This document shows, one piece after another, positions 1 to 7,426 of a stretch of 64,000 nt of DNA. Under the pieces are notes generated by a model. The model made no database searches and was not told where the DNA came from. It worked only from the letters and a program-made list of their open reading frames with translations. Both the position numbers and the translations under genes were made by a program. The DNA lies in assembly GCF_022012295.1 (NCBI RefSeq), contig NZ_JAKLTN010000004.1:1-64000 (forward strand), written 5' to 3'. This DNA is from Dechloromonas hankyongensis (GTDB lineage: Bacteria > Pseudomonadota > Gammaproteobacteria > Burkholderiales > Rhodocyclaceae). The stretch's first letter is position 1; every line of letters starts with the position of its first letter.

Positions 1-1
1 C

Positions 2-304
2 AAGGAATTCCAGCAGCAGGCCACGCAGAGCCTCGAGGAGCTGAAGGAACTGTCGCGGCAGCAGGCGGATGAGATCTCCCGCGCCACCGAAATGCTCTCT
101 GAAGCCTCGACTACGTCGCTGCGTGAAAGCGGCGAGGAGTTCCGCAGCGCCGCCCGGCAGAGTCGCGAGGCGATGAGCCGGCAGGGCGAATCGATGGAGC
201 AGGAGATGCGCGGCGAGGAAGAGGAAGGCAGCGAGCGTGGCCGGCAAGGCCAGGAAAGCTCGGAGGAGGAAAGCGAGTCCGGAACCCGCCGGCGCGCGGC
301 CTGA
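2..304 (+). CDS. C-terminal fragment of a coiled-coil, possibly phasin-like protein
   Basis: The reading frame is open from the window edge to a TGA at 302-304, so only the last 100 residues are visible. They are rich in Glu, Gln, Arg and Ser, with the heptad-like spacing of an amphipathic helix or coiled coil in the first 60 residues. The tail is very acidic (EEEEG) followed by a basic end. Such composition fits phasins or other granule- or membrane-associated helical proteins, and a PHA synthase lies 7 kb away, but no family motif can be confirmed. The next gene converges on it with only about 30 bases between them. Confidence 0.45.
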   Translation, partial: KEFQQQATQSLEELKELSRQQADEISRATEMLSEASTTSLRESGEEFRSAARQSREAMSRQGESMEQEMRGEEEEGSERGRQGQESSEEESESGTRRRAA

Positions 305-335
305 ACGGTGGCCACCAAGCAGCTTGAAGCAGGGC

Positions 336-1694
336 TTAAAGCAAGTATTCCCAGCGTTGGGCCAGCCATTCGCGCAGACGGTCGGCCACACTGCGCCGGG
401 CCCAGGCGCCGGCCGTGATTTCCTGTGAAGCCGCCTGATCGGCGGCGAACAGGTCTTCCATCTCGTCCGCGAAATCGCTGTCGAGAACGAGCAGATCGGC
501 TTCGTAGTTATGCACGAAGCTGCGCCAGTCGAGGTTGGTCGACCCGACGCTCGACCACACGCCGTCCACGGTCGCTGTCTTGGCGTGGAGCAGTGCATTG
601 CGGTATTCGAAAATGCGCACGCCGCCGGCAAGCAGGTCGGCGTAGTGCGCCCGCCCGGCATGCAGGGGCGCCCAGAAATCGCTGAATCCCGGAAGCACGA
701 GGCGGACATCGACCCCGCGCCGGGCGGCGTCGGCCAGGGCGTCGACGATGCGCTGGTCGGGCACGAAGTAGCCGTAGGTCAGCCAGATGCGGTGGTGGGC
801 GTGGGCGATGGCGGCGAGCAGCGCGACGTAGAGTTCGCTGCGTTCGGCCAGCGGGTCGGCGGCCACCAGCTGCACCGCCATGCCGCCGCTGCGGGTGGCT
901 GGATGCGGAACCTCCGGCAAGCCGCCCGGCGGACAGTGCTGGTCCTGCCAGGTGGTATCGAACAGGGTCTGGAACTGGCCGACCACCGGCCCGCGCACGG
1001 CGACATGCGTGTCGCGCCAGCCGGTCTTCAGGTCGGGGGCAGCACTGGGCGCCTTGTAGCGCCGGCGGAAGGGCGACGAGGTGTAGGTCCCGCTGATGTT
1101 GATGCCGCCGGTGAAGGCGAGTTGCTGGTCGACGATGAGGATTTTGCGGTGGTCGCGGTTGTTGACGCTGAGCCGGGCATCGGCGCTCGGCTGGCTGACC
1201 GGATTGAAGGCGCAGACCGGGATGCCGGCGTCGCGCAGGCGCGCAAAAAAGGCTTCCGGCGTGGCGATCGAGCCGACGCCGTCGTACAGCACGCGGACCC
1301 GGACCTGCGCCGCGGCCTTGGCGACGAGCAGCGCCGCCAGTTCGTCGCCGATGCCGCCCGGTTCGAGCAGGTAGGTTTCCAGGTCGACCTGCCGGCGGGC
1401 ACCGGAAACGGCGCGCAGCATGGCCTGCTGGGTCTGCGGGCCGTCGACCAGCAGGTGCGCGTGGTTGCCCAGGGTCAGCGGCGCGGCGATCGCCTTGCGG
1501 GTTTCGGCCAGATGCAGGGCGAGCAGGCCCTGGCTGTCCTCACGGGCGAGATGACGGCGCACAGCCGCCTCGGGACTGCCGGACTGCCCCCCGGCCGGCG
1601 GAGCGGGCATGGGCACGCTGGCGGCCGGCGGCACGGCGCAGCCGTCGACGATCAGGCAGCAGGCCAGCAGCCCGGCGGCCACCTGCCGCCTCAT
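336..1694 (-). CDS. Phospholipase D / cardiolipin synthase-like lipoprotein
   Basis: The product is 452 residues with two phospholipase D domains, each with the HxKx4D signature: H182/K184/D189 and H370/K372/D377. Bacterial members of this family join phosphatidylglycerol molecules to make cardiolipin or hydrolyse phosphodiesters. The ATG at 1694 was chosen because it overlaps the ligD stop (ATGA) and gives a lipoprotein-type leader with Cys at residue 19 (VDGC), instead of the two N-terminal membrane helices of classical ClsA. It is the third gene of a ku-ligD operon and is translationally coupled to ligD. A nuclease-like role in DNA ends is conceivable from context, but the lipoprotein leader points to the envelope. 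Enzyme family is firm, substrate is not. Confidence 0.82.
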   Translation of the reverse strand: MRRQVAAGLLACCLIVDGCAVPPAASVPMPAPPAGGQSGSPEAAVRRHLAREDSQGLLALHLAETRKAIAAPLTLGNHAHLLVDGPQTQQAMLRAVSGARRQVDLETYLLEPGGIGDELAALLVAKAAAQVRVRVLYDGVGSIATPEAFFARLRDAGIPVCAFNPVSQPSADARLSVNNRDHRKILIVDQQLAFTGGINISGTYTSSPFRRRYKAPSAAPDLKTGWRDTHVAVRGPVVGQFQTLFDTTWQDQHCPPGGLPEVPHPATRSGGMAVQLVAADPLAERSELYVALLAAIAHAHHRIWLTYGYFVPDQRIVDALADAARRGVDVRLVLPGFSDFWAPLHAGRAHYADLLAGGVRIFEYRNALLHAKTATVDGVWSSVGSTNLDWRSFVHNYEADLLVLDSDFADEMEDLFAADQAASQEITAGAWARRSVADRLREWLAQRWEYLL

Positions 1695-4246
1695 GCCAGC
1701 CCCAGGGATTGGCGCATGGCGTCGGTCAGGCGCTGGCGGTGGGCGTAGCCCACCCACGGGTCGGTCGCCAGCCCGGCGAGGCGGGCGGCCAGCGTGTGCA
1801 CGTTCCAGGCGGCGGCACCGTCTATCGTTTCCAGTTCGTCGCGGCTGATCGGCACCGACACCGGCAGGCCGGGCCGCGCCCGCACCGAATAGGCGGCCAC
1901 CGTGCTGGCGCCCTGCTGGTTGCGCAGATAGTCGACAAAAATCTTCCCGACGCGGTTTTTCGGTCCCATGCTGGCCACGAACTGGCGCGGCAGATGGCGC
2001 GCCAGGTGTTGCGCGATGCCCTTGGCGAAAGCCTTGACCGGCTCCCACTCCTGGCGGGCAGCGAGCGGCACGACGATGTGCATGCCCTTGCCGCCGCTGG
2101 TTTTCAGGTAGGCGGCCAGGCCCAGTTCGTCGAGCAGGACGAGCACCAAGTGGGTCGCCTCGACCATGCGCGCCCAAGGCAGCGCAGGGTCCGGGTCGAG
2201 GTCAAGCACGATGCGGTCGGGCCGTTCGATGTGGCGGAAATCGGTATTCCAGCTGTGGAATTCGACGGTGCCCATCTGCACCGCGCCGATCAGCGCCCGT
2301 CGGCTGTCGATGCCGATCAGCGGCTCGTCGTCAGTCACCGTGGCGATACGGTGCAGGCCGGGAATGGCCAGGGTCTCGGCATGACGCTGGAAGAACTGCT
2401 CGCCGGCGATGCCCTCCGGTGCACGGAGCAGCGATAGCGGGCGGCCGGCAAGCTGCGCCAGCAGGTGTGGCGCGATGCTGTCGTAGAACTCGGCCAGCGC
2501 CCGCTTGGTGGTGCCGCTCTCCGCATCGATGACGCGCTCGCCGTGGCTGATGGCGATGCCCGCCACCTTGCCCTGGCCCGGCTTGCCGGCGGGTCCGGGA
2601 TTGGCGGCCGGGCGTTCGCGGACGATCTCCTGCGCCGGCTTGTCGGCGCGCAGGCCACGGAACACCGCCTGGCGGACCAGGCCCTCGCGCGTCCACGCCG
2701 CGAATTCGACTTCGCACAGCAGTTCCGGGGCCAGCCAGGTGGCGCCGGCCGACTCCTGCCGGCCGGGCGGCGGCGAAAAAGGCGGCGTCGGCTGCGCCAG
2801 GCGCTGCATTCGGGCGTGCAGGGCATGCAATTGGTCCTCCGAAAAGCCGGTTCCCACCCGGCCGGCGTAGCGCAGGGCGCCGCTTGCCTCGTGCACGCCG
2901 AGGAGCAGCGCGCCGAAACCGCTGCGCCCGCCTTGCGGCGCGCTGTAGCCGCCGATGACGAATTCCTGGCGCAGCTTGCACTTGAGCTTGATCCAGTCGG
3001 CGCTTCGCCGCGAGACGTAGGAACTGCCGGCGCGCTTGCCGATGATGCCTTCGAGGCCGAGCGCGCAGGCGCTGCGCAACAGGTCGCCGCCGCCGGCCGG
3101 CAGCTCCGTCGAAAAGCGCAGGCGGTCGTCCTTGCCGGCGAGCAGGCTTTCCAGGCGGGCGCGGCGCTGTTCGAGCGGCACGGCGCGCAGGTCGAGTCCG
3201 GCGTGGTAAGGCAGGTCGAACAGGCAATAGACGATGTCGGCGCTGCGGCCGCGCTCGAAGGCGTTCTGCAGGGCCTGGAAATCGGGCCGGCCGGCGGCGT
3301 CGGGCACGATGATCTCGCCATCCAGCCAGGACGGGGCCAGGTCGAGGGCGCGCAGCGCGGCGGCGATTTCCGGCAGTTTGGCAGTCCAGTCCAGGCCGTT
3401 GCGCGTGAACAGGCGCGCTTCGCCGTCCTCGACCCGCGCCAGCAGGCGGTAGCCGTCGAACTTGACCTCGTAGCGCCAGTCGCCGGCCGGCGGTGTGGCG
3501 ACCAGAGTGGCCAGGGTCGGCGCCAGGCGGGCAGGAAGCGCTGCCGCCACCGCCTTGTCGGGCTTGGCATCCGGTTCCGGCAGCGGGGCATGGCCGAGCA
3601 CGCTGTCCGGGCGGGCGGCGACGATGTCGTAGTCGGCCGCCTGGCGCGCCGCGGCGTCGTTTTCCTTGATCAGCAGCCATTGCTCCTTGCCGCCGCTGCC
3701 GGGCAGCCGGCTGCGCACCAGGGTCCAGCCGCCGGACAGCTTCTCGCCGAGCAGGTGGAATTTGAGCTTGCCGGCGCGGTAGGCGGCCGCAGGATCGGCA
3801 TCGGCCGCCTCCCAGACGCCGCGGTCCCAGACGATGACCTCGCCGGCGCCGTAATGGCCGGCCGGGATGCTGCCCTCGAAATCGGCGTAGGCCAGCGGAT
3901 GGTCCTCGACATGCACGGCGAGCCGGCGCACTGCCGGATCGAGGCTGGGCCCCTTGGGCACTGCCCAGCTTTTCAGGGTGCCGCCCAGTTCGAGGCGGAA
4001 ATCGTAGTGCAGGCGGCGGGCGGCATGCTTCTGCACGACGTAGAGCGGCGCCATGGCCTGGCCTCGCGCCCGGCCGGCTGCCGGCTCGCGGGTCGCCGTG
4101 AAATCGCGCTTGCGCCGGTATTCGGCCAGTGCCGGTTCGGTTTTGCTGCGGGAGGCTTTGTGCCCCGTTTCCGTCTGCAGACGGAAAGAGTCCTCGGCGG
4201 GCGCCGTTCCAGTTTTGTCGCGGACCTTGCCGCGTGCTGTAGCCAT
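1691..4246 (-). CDS. ligD: Multifunctional ATP-dependent DNA ligase LigD (end joining)
   Basis: The 851-residue protein has the three activities of bacterial LigD in the order phosphoesterase-ligase-polymerase. The 3'-phosphoesterase domain is at about 65-210 (QKHAARRLHYDFRLELGG). The ATP-dependent ligase domain has the nucleotidyl Lys in KFDG at 262-265. The primase-like polymerase domain runs from about 560 to the end, with the metal-binding pair D682/D684 in LDLDPD. With Ku it repairs double-strand breaks by non-homologous end joining. It starts 30 bases after the ku stop on the same strand and ends in an ATGA overlap with a phospholipase D gene. Length is normal for the proteobacterial three-domain form, and no key residue is missing. 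Confidence 0.96.
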   Translation of the reverse strand: MATARGKVRDKTGTAPAEDSFRLQTETGHKASRSKTEPALAEYRRKRDFTATREPAAGRARGQAMAPLYVVQKHAARRLHYDFRLELGGTLKSWAVPKGPSLDPAVRRLAVHVEDHPLAYADFEGSIPAGHYGAGEVIVWDRGVWEAADADPAAAYRAGKLKFHLLGEKLSGGWTLVRSRLPGSGGKEQWLLIKENDAAARQAADYDIVAARPDSVLGHAPLPEPDAKPDKAVAAALPARLAPTLATLVATPPAGDWRYEVKFDGYRLLARVEDGEARLFTRNGLDWTAKLPEIAAALRALDLAPSWLDGEIIVPDAAGRPDFQALQNAFERGRSADIVYCLFDLPYHAGLDLRAVPLEQRRARLESLLAGKDDRLRFSTELPAGGGDLLRSACALGLEGIIGKRAGSSYVSRRSADWIKLKCKLRQEFVIGGYSAPQGGRSGFGALLLGVHEASGALRYAGRVGTGFSEDQLHALHARMQRLAQPTPPFSPPPGRQESAGATWLAPELLCEVEFAAWTREGLVRQAVFRGLRADKPAQEIVRERPAANPGPAGKPGQGKVAGIAISHGERVIDAESGTTKRALAEFYDSIAPHLLAQLAGRPLSLLRAPEGIAGEQFFQRHAETLAIPGLHRIATVTDDEPLIGIDSRRALIGAVQMGTVEFHSWNTDFRHIERPDRIVLDLDPDPALPWARMVEATHLVLVLLDELGLAAYLKTSGGKGMHIVVPLAARQEWEPVKAFAKGIAQHLARHLPRQFVASMGPKNRVGKIFVDYLRNQQGASTVAAYSVRARPGLPVSVPISRDELETIDGAAAWNVHTLAARLAGLATDPWVGYAHRQRLTDAMRQSLGLA

Positions 4247-4276
4247 GCCGATTTTTCCGTGCGACCGGGGCCGGCC

Positions 4277-5143
4277 TCAGCCGGCCTTCTTCCGGCTGCG
4301 CCGCCCGCCGGAGCTGTCCTGGCCGGCCGGCGCGGCGGCCTTGCTCTCCTTGCCGCCCTTGCGACCCAGACTACGCCGCAGCAGGTCGGCGAGGTCGATG
4401 ATTTCGGCGCCCTCCTCGCCTTCTTCCGCCGCTTCGCCCACCGTCTCGAGCTTGCCCTGGCGCGCCTTGCGCTCGACCAGGGCCATGATCTGCGCGGCGA
4501 ACTCGTTTTTGTAATGGGACGGCTCCCAGTCCTCGCGCATGTCGGCGATCAGCCGGCGGGCCATGTCCAGTTCGCGCGGGTCGAGCTTGGCCTGGGTGAC
4601 GGCTTCGGGCAGGGCCAGTTCGGCGAGATCGCGGACTTCCTCGGGCCAGCGCAGGGTGTTGAGCAGCAGGCCGGGGCCAAGCGGCATCAGCACGGCGAGG
4701 TGCTGGGTGTTGCGCAGCACCACCTTGGCCAGCCCGGCCTGGCCGCTGTCGGCCAGCGCTTCCCTGAGCAGGGCGTAGACCTTTTCGCCGCGCGCTTCCG
4801 GGGCGAGGTAGTACGGGGTGTCGAAATGGATGGGCGGGATTTCATCGGCGTCGACGAAGGCGACGATATCGACGGTACGCGTCGCGGCCGGGTAGGCGGC
4901 GCGGATTTCGTCGTCGTCGAGCACGACGTAGCGGTGTTTTTCGTACTGCACGCCACGCACGATGTCTTCGCCCGCGATGTCGGCACCGGTCGTCTTGTTG
5001 ATCCGCTTGTAGCCGACGGGGTCCATGCTGCGCCGGTCGATCCAGTCGAAATCGATGCCGCGCTGCACGGTGGCCGGCACCAGGGCGACCGGGATATGTA
5101 CCAGTCCGAAGCTTACTGCGCCTTTCCAGATCACGCGTGCCAT
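4277..5143 (-). CDS. ku: Ku DNA-end-binding protein
   Basis: The 288-residue protein begins MARVIWKGAVSFGLVHIP, the typical start of bacterial Ku, and keeps the beta-barrel core that encircles double-stranded DNA ends. It recruits LigD for non-homologous end joining. The start at 5143 is preferred over upstream in-frame codons because it matches the family N-terminus and has a GGGAG ribosome site just upstream. The C-terminus is Lys/Arg-rich (GRRSRKKAG), as in many Ku proteins that use a basic tail to thread along DNA and contact LigD. It is the first gene of the ku-ligD-phospholipase D operon. Confidence 0.96.
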   Translation of the reverse strand: MARVIWKGAVSFGLVHIPVALVPATVQRGIDFDWIDRRSMDPVGYKRINKTTGADIAGEDIVRGVQYEKHRYVVLDDDEIRAAYPAATRTVDIVAFVDADEIPPIHFDTPYYLAPEARGEKVYALLREALADSGQAGLAKVVLRNTQHLAVLMPLGPGLLLNTLRWPEEVRDLAELALPEAVTQAKLDPRELDMARRLIADMREDWEPSHYKNEFAAQIMALVERKARQGKLETVGEAAEEGEEGAEIIDLADLLRRSLGRKGGKESKAAAPAGQDSSGGRRSRKKAG

Positions 5144-5273
5144 GAGGGCTCCCGGCTCGGTCGGCCGACCGCCGCAGGCCGGAAAGCGCCGGCGGCGCGG
5201 GTCGGCGCTCGTTCGCCGTTCAGGCGGGCAAGTTGCATTCCCGCCCGGCGGCGGGAGCGGGATCAAGAACCGG

Positions 5274-5600
5274 TCATTTCGACGGGCTGACCTTCAGGTC
5301 GCTCTGCACGGTGCGTACGCCCTCGGTTTCGCGGGCGACGGTGATGGCCCGCTCCGCCTCGCTCTGGCTGGCGACCGTGCCGCTCAGATAAACCACGCCG
5401 TCACGGTCGGTATCGACCTTGATCTTGGCCAGGCTGCTCATTTTGTCGCTGGCCAGCCGCGCCTTGACCTTGGCGGTGATGGCCGAGTCCTTGACATAGG
5501 TCCGGGCCGAACTGCGGTCGGTATCAGCGTCGGCCGCTCCGGCAACCATGGGGGCCAGCATGATGCCGAGGCCCAGGCAGATGGCGAGAGGTGATTTCAT
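5274..5600 (-). CDS. Periplasmic BON-domain protein
   Basis: The 108-residue protein has a signal peptide (residues 1-22, cleavage near AGA-AD) and one BON domain (about 35-105) with the conserved pattern DSAITAKVKARL...GVVYLSGTV. BON domains bind phospholipid surfaces and occur in OsmY-like envelope stress proteins. It lies 130 bases after the start of ku with a separate leader, and is divergent from the secreted Cys-repeat gene at 5734; the shared intergenic region carries a 9-bp inverted repeat. An osmotic or envelope-stress role is inferred from the family only. Confidence 0.85.
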   Translation of the reverse strand: MKSPLAICLGLGIMLAPMVAGAADADTDRSSARTYVKDSAITAKVKARLASDKMSSLAKIKVDTDRDGVVYLSGTVASQSEAERAITVARETEGVRTVQSDLKVSPSK

Positions 5601-5655
5601 GTCTTGTTCCTTGCGTGATATGGACGGTAGGTCGAATGCTAGGGACTCCCCCAGC

Positions 5656-5683
5656 GCTGTCTGTGCGCCAGCGGACAGACAGC
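5656..5683. promoter_or_regulatory. 9-bp perfect inverted repeat between divergent genes
   Basis: GCTGTCTGT (5656-5664) and ACAGACAGC (5675-5683) are perfect reverse complements separated by 10 bases. They sit in the 133-base region between the divergent BON-domain gene and the secreted Cys-repeat gene. The geometry suits a dimeric regulator acting on both promoters; an RNA hairpin in one leader is the alternative. Confidence 0.4.
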
Positions 5684-5733
5684 AGTTGGCGGACTCCTAG
5701 ACTGGGGCGGTCCATGTCCTGAAGGAGAGCGCA

Positions 5734-6231
5734 ATGAATTCGTTCGACCAAACCGCCAGCATGCTCTTCCTCGGGCTGCTGGTCAGCCTCGGCGCCACAG
5801 CCCAGGAGGGCATGTCGCGCAGCGACTACAAGGCCAGCAAGGAACGTATCGAGGCCAACTACAAGACGGCCAAGGCGAGCTGCGATTCGCTGGCCGGCAA
5901 CCAGAAGGACATCTGCGTCGCCGAGGCCAAGGGCGAGAAGAAGGTTTCCGAGGCCGAACTGGACGCCCGCTACAAACCCGGCGCCAAGGCCGAGTACAAC
6001 GTCGAGGCGGCGAAGGCCGAAGCGGCCTACGATGTGGCCAAGGAACGCTGCGACGACCAGTCCGGCAACGCCAAGGACGTCTGCGTGAAGAAGGCCAAGG
6101 CCGAGGAAACGGCAGCCAAGGCCGATGCCAAGGCGGGCATGAACAAGGGTCACTCGACGTCCGGTTCGCACAGCGACGCGACGGACATGCAGCCCGAGGC
6201 CAGCGCCCGTATCATCCGTGTCATTCGCTAG
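5734..6231 (+). CDS. Secreted protein with paired-cysteine repeats, function unknown
   Basis: The 165-residue protein starts with a hydrophobic segment (MLFLGLLVSLGATAQ) that reads as a signal peptide. It then carries two copies of a unit of the form CD..(A/S)GN.KD.CV..AK, about 65 residues apart, each with two Cys nine residues apart, separated by Lys/Ala/Glu-rich helix. The repeat and the even Cys count suggest disulfide-pinned helical hairpins in the periplasm. A GAAGGAGA ribosome site precedes the start. The neighbours (BON and CsbD proteins) suggest a stress-related set. The family is not recognised and no function is assigned. Confidence 0.75.
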   Translation: MNSFDQTASMLFLGLLVSLGATAQEGMSRSDYKASKERIEANYKTAKASCDSLAGNQKDICVAEAKGEKKVSEAELDARYKPGAKAEYNVEAAKAEAAYDVAKERCDDQSGNAKDVCVKKAKAEETAAKADAKAGMNKGHSTSGSHSDATDMQPEASARIIRVIR

Positions 6232-6291
6232 GGCGTTTTCACAGTCCGGCCCGGCGTCCGCCGGCCGGCAATCGCATGGAAGGAGTCGCAC

Positions 6292-6495
6292 ATGAACTGG
6301 GATATCGTCGAAGGCAACTGGAAGCAGTTCAAGGGCAAGGTCAAGGCGCAGTGGGGCAATCTCACCGACGACCAGCTCGATGTCATCGCCGGCCGCCGCA
6401 CCGAACTGGCCGGCAAGATCCAGGAAGCCTATGGAATCACGAAGGACGAGGCCGAGCGCCAGATCCGCGATTTCGAGGACCAGAACAAGCAGTAG
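6292..6495 (+). CDS. CsbD-family stress protein
   Basis: This is a 67-residue hydrophilic protein beginning MNWDIVEGNWKQFKGKVK, with the helical CsbD/YjbJ pattern over its full length (W3, W10, GxxKxxWG, then LxGKIQEAYG). CsbD-like proteins are abundant general-stress products with unknown biochemical role. A GGAAGGAG ribosome site lies 9 bases upstream. It follows the Cys-repeat gene by 60 bases and may be co-transcribed. A hairpin repeat lies just downstream. Confidence 0.9.
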   Translation: MNWDIVEGNWKQFKGKVKAQWGNLTDDQLDVIAGRRTELAGKIQEAYGITKDEAERQIRDFEDQNKQ

Positions 6496-6526
6496 TTGGT
6501 TATTAGTTGTTAGCTACTAGTTATTC

Positions 6527-6552
6527 GTCATTCCCGCCTCTGCGGGAATGAC
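6527..6552. repeat. Palindromic hairpin repeat between convergent genes
   Basis: The 11-bp arms GTCATTCCCGC and GCGGGAATGAC are perfect inverted copies around a 4-base loop. Imperfect outer arms containing GTTATTAG extend it on both sides. It lies between the convergent CsbD and phosphoribosyltransferase genes, so it can serve as a bidirectional terminator. The CATTCCCGC/GCGGGAATG core resembles dispersed intergenic palindromes common in proteobacterial genomes. Confidence 0.65.
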
Positions 6553-6588
6553 AGTTTCGAATAAATCAGCCAGCAGCTAATAACACAA

Positions 6589-7323
6589 CTAGCCTTCCCA
6601 GCGCAGGCCGCGGCCGGTAGCGGCTTGGCCGGCCGGGCTGCAGCCCTTGTAGAGCATTTCGAACAGGTTTTCATCGGGAATCGGCGCAAAGTCGGCATAG
6701 TAGAAATCCACCGACTGGAAGTCATTGGGCATCAGCAGGCAGACGCTGTCCTCGACCTCGCCGACCAGGGTCAGCAGCGTACGCAACGGGGCGACCGGTA
6801 CGGCGAGCACGCAATGCCGCGCCTCGCCCGCCCTGATCGCCTGGAGTCCGGCGCGCACCGTGTTGCCGGTGGCGATGCCGTCGTCGACGACGATGACGGT
6901 GTGTCCGGTCAGTTCCAGCGGCAGGCGTTGGCCGCGATAGCGGCGCTGCTGCTCCTCGATGATCTTGAGCTGGATGCGCGTCTCGCTGTCGAGGTAGTCC
7001 TGGTCGATATGCAGGCGCTCGACGACTGCCGGGTCGACAAAGCGCTGCGGCGTGGCGCCATCGGCGACGGCGCCCGGCGAGGCGTGGCTCGGGTCCGGCA
7101 CGGAAACGCCCGGCGCCCGCAGCTTGCGGACGAATAGCACATCGAGCGGCGCGCCCAGCGCGCGGGCGATCTCGTAGCCGGCCGGCACGCCGCCGCGGAA
7201 CAGGGCCACCACCACCGGCTTTTCGTCCCGGTAGCGCATCAGCGCGCCGGCCAGCCGGCGGCCGGCTTCCTGGCGGTCGGCGAAAATCCCCCGGTAAACG
7301 GTACTGCTGCTGTGCGATTCCAT
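6589..7323 (-). CDS. Phosphoribosyltransferase-family protein
   Basis: The 244-residue product has the type I phosphoribosyltransferase fold, with the PRPP-binding loop VVDDGIATGNT at 145-155 and the N-terminal LFRGGVPAGYEIARAL segment of the family. Its exact base substrate cannot be read from sequence; many such stand-alone proteins near PHA or stress genes are uncharacterised. The ATG at 7323 has AGGAG only one base upstream. A TTG at 7335 in the same frame is an alternative start. The gene is divergent from phaC, with about 100 bases between them. Confidence 0.85.
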   Translation of the reverse strand: MESHSSSTVYRGIFADRQEAGRRLAGALMRYRDEKPVVVALFRGGVPAGYEIARALGAPLDVLFVRKLRAPGVSVPDPSHASPGAVADGATPQRFVDPAVVERLHIDQDYLDSETRIQLKIIEEQQRRYRGQRLPLELTGHTVIVVDDGIATGNTVRAGLQAIRAGEARHCVLAVPVAPLRTLLTLVGEVEDSVCLLMPNDFQSVDFYYADFAPIPDENLFEMLYKGCSPAGQAATGRGLRWEG

Positions 7324-7426
7324 GCTCCTGCCCAAGCAAGGGGCGTTCCGACCGCCGGCGCCGCCGGCATGGGAATGGCCTTTGCTGCCTCCGGGATCGT
7401 GTATCCGTCCTAGAGGAGCATTGCCG

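Noticed and set aside
2465-5290. Long plus-strand open frame opposite ligD and ku
   Set aside because: It is an antisense shadow of two well-recognised genes and crosses their boundary.
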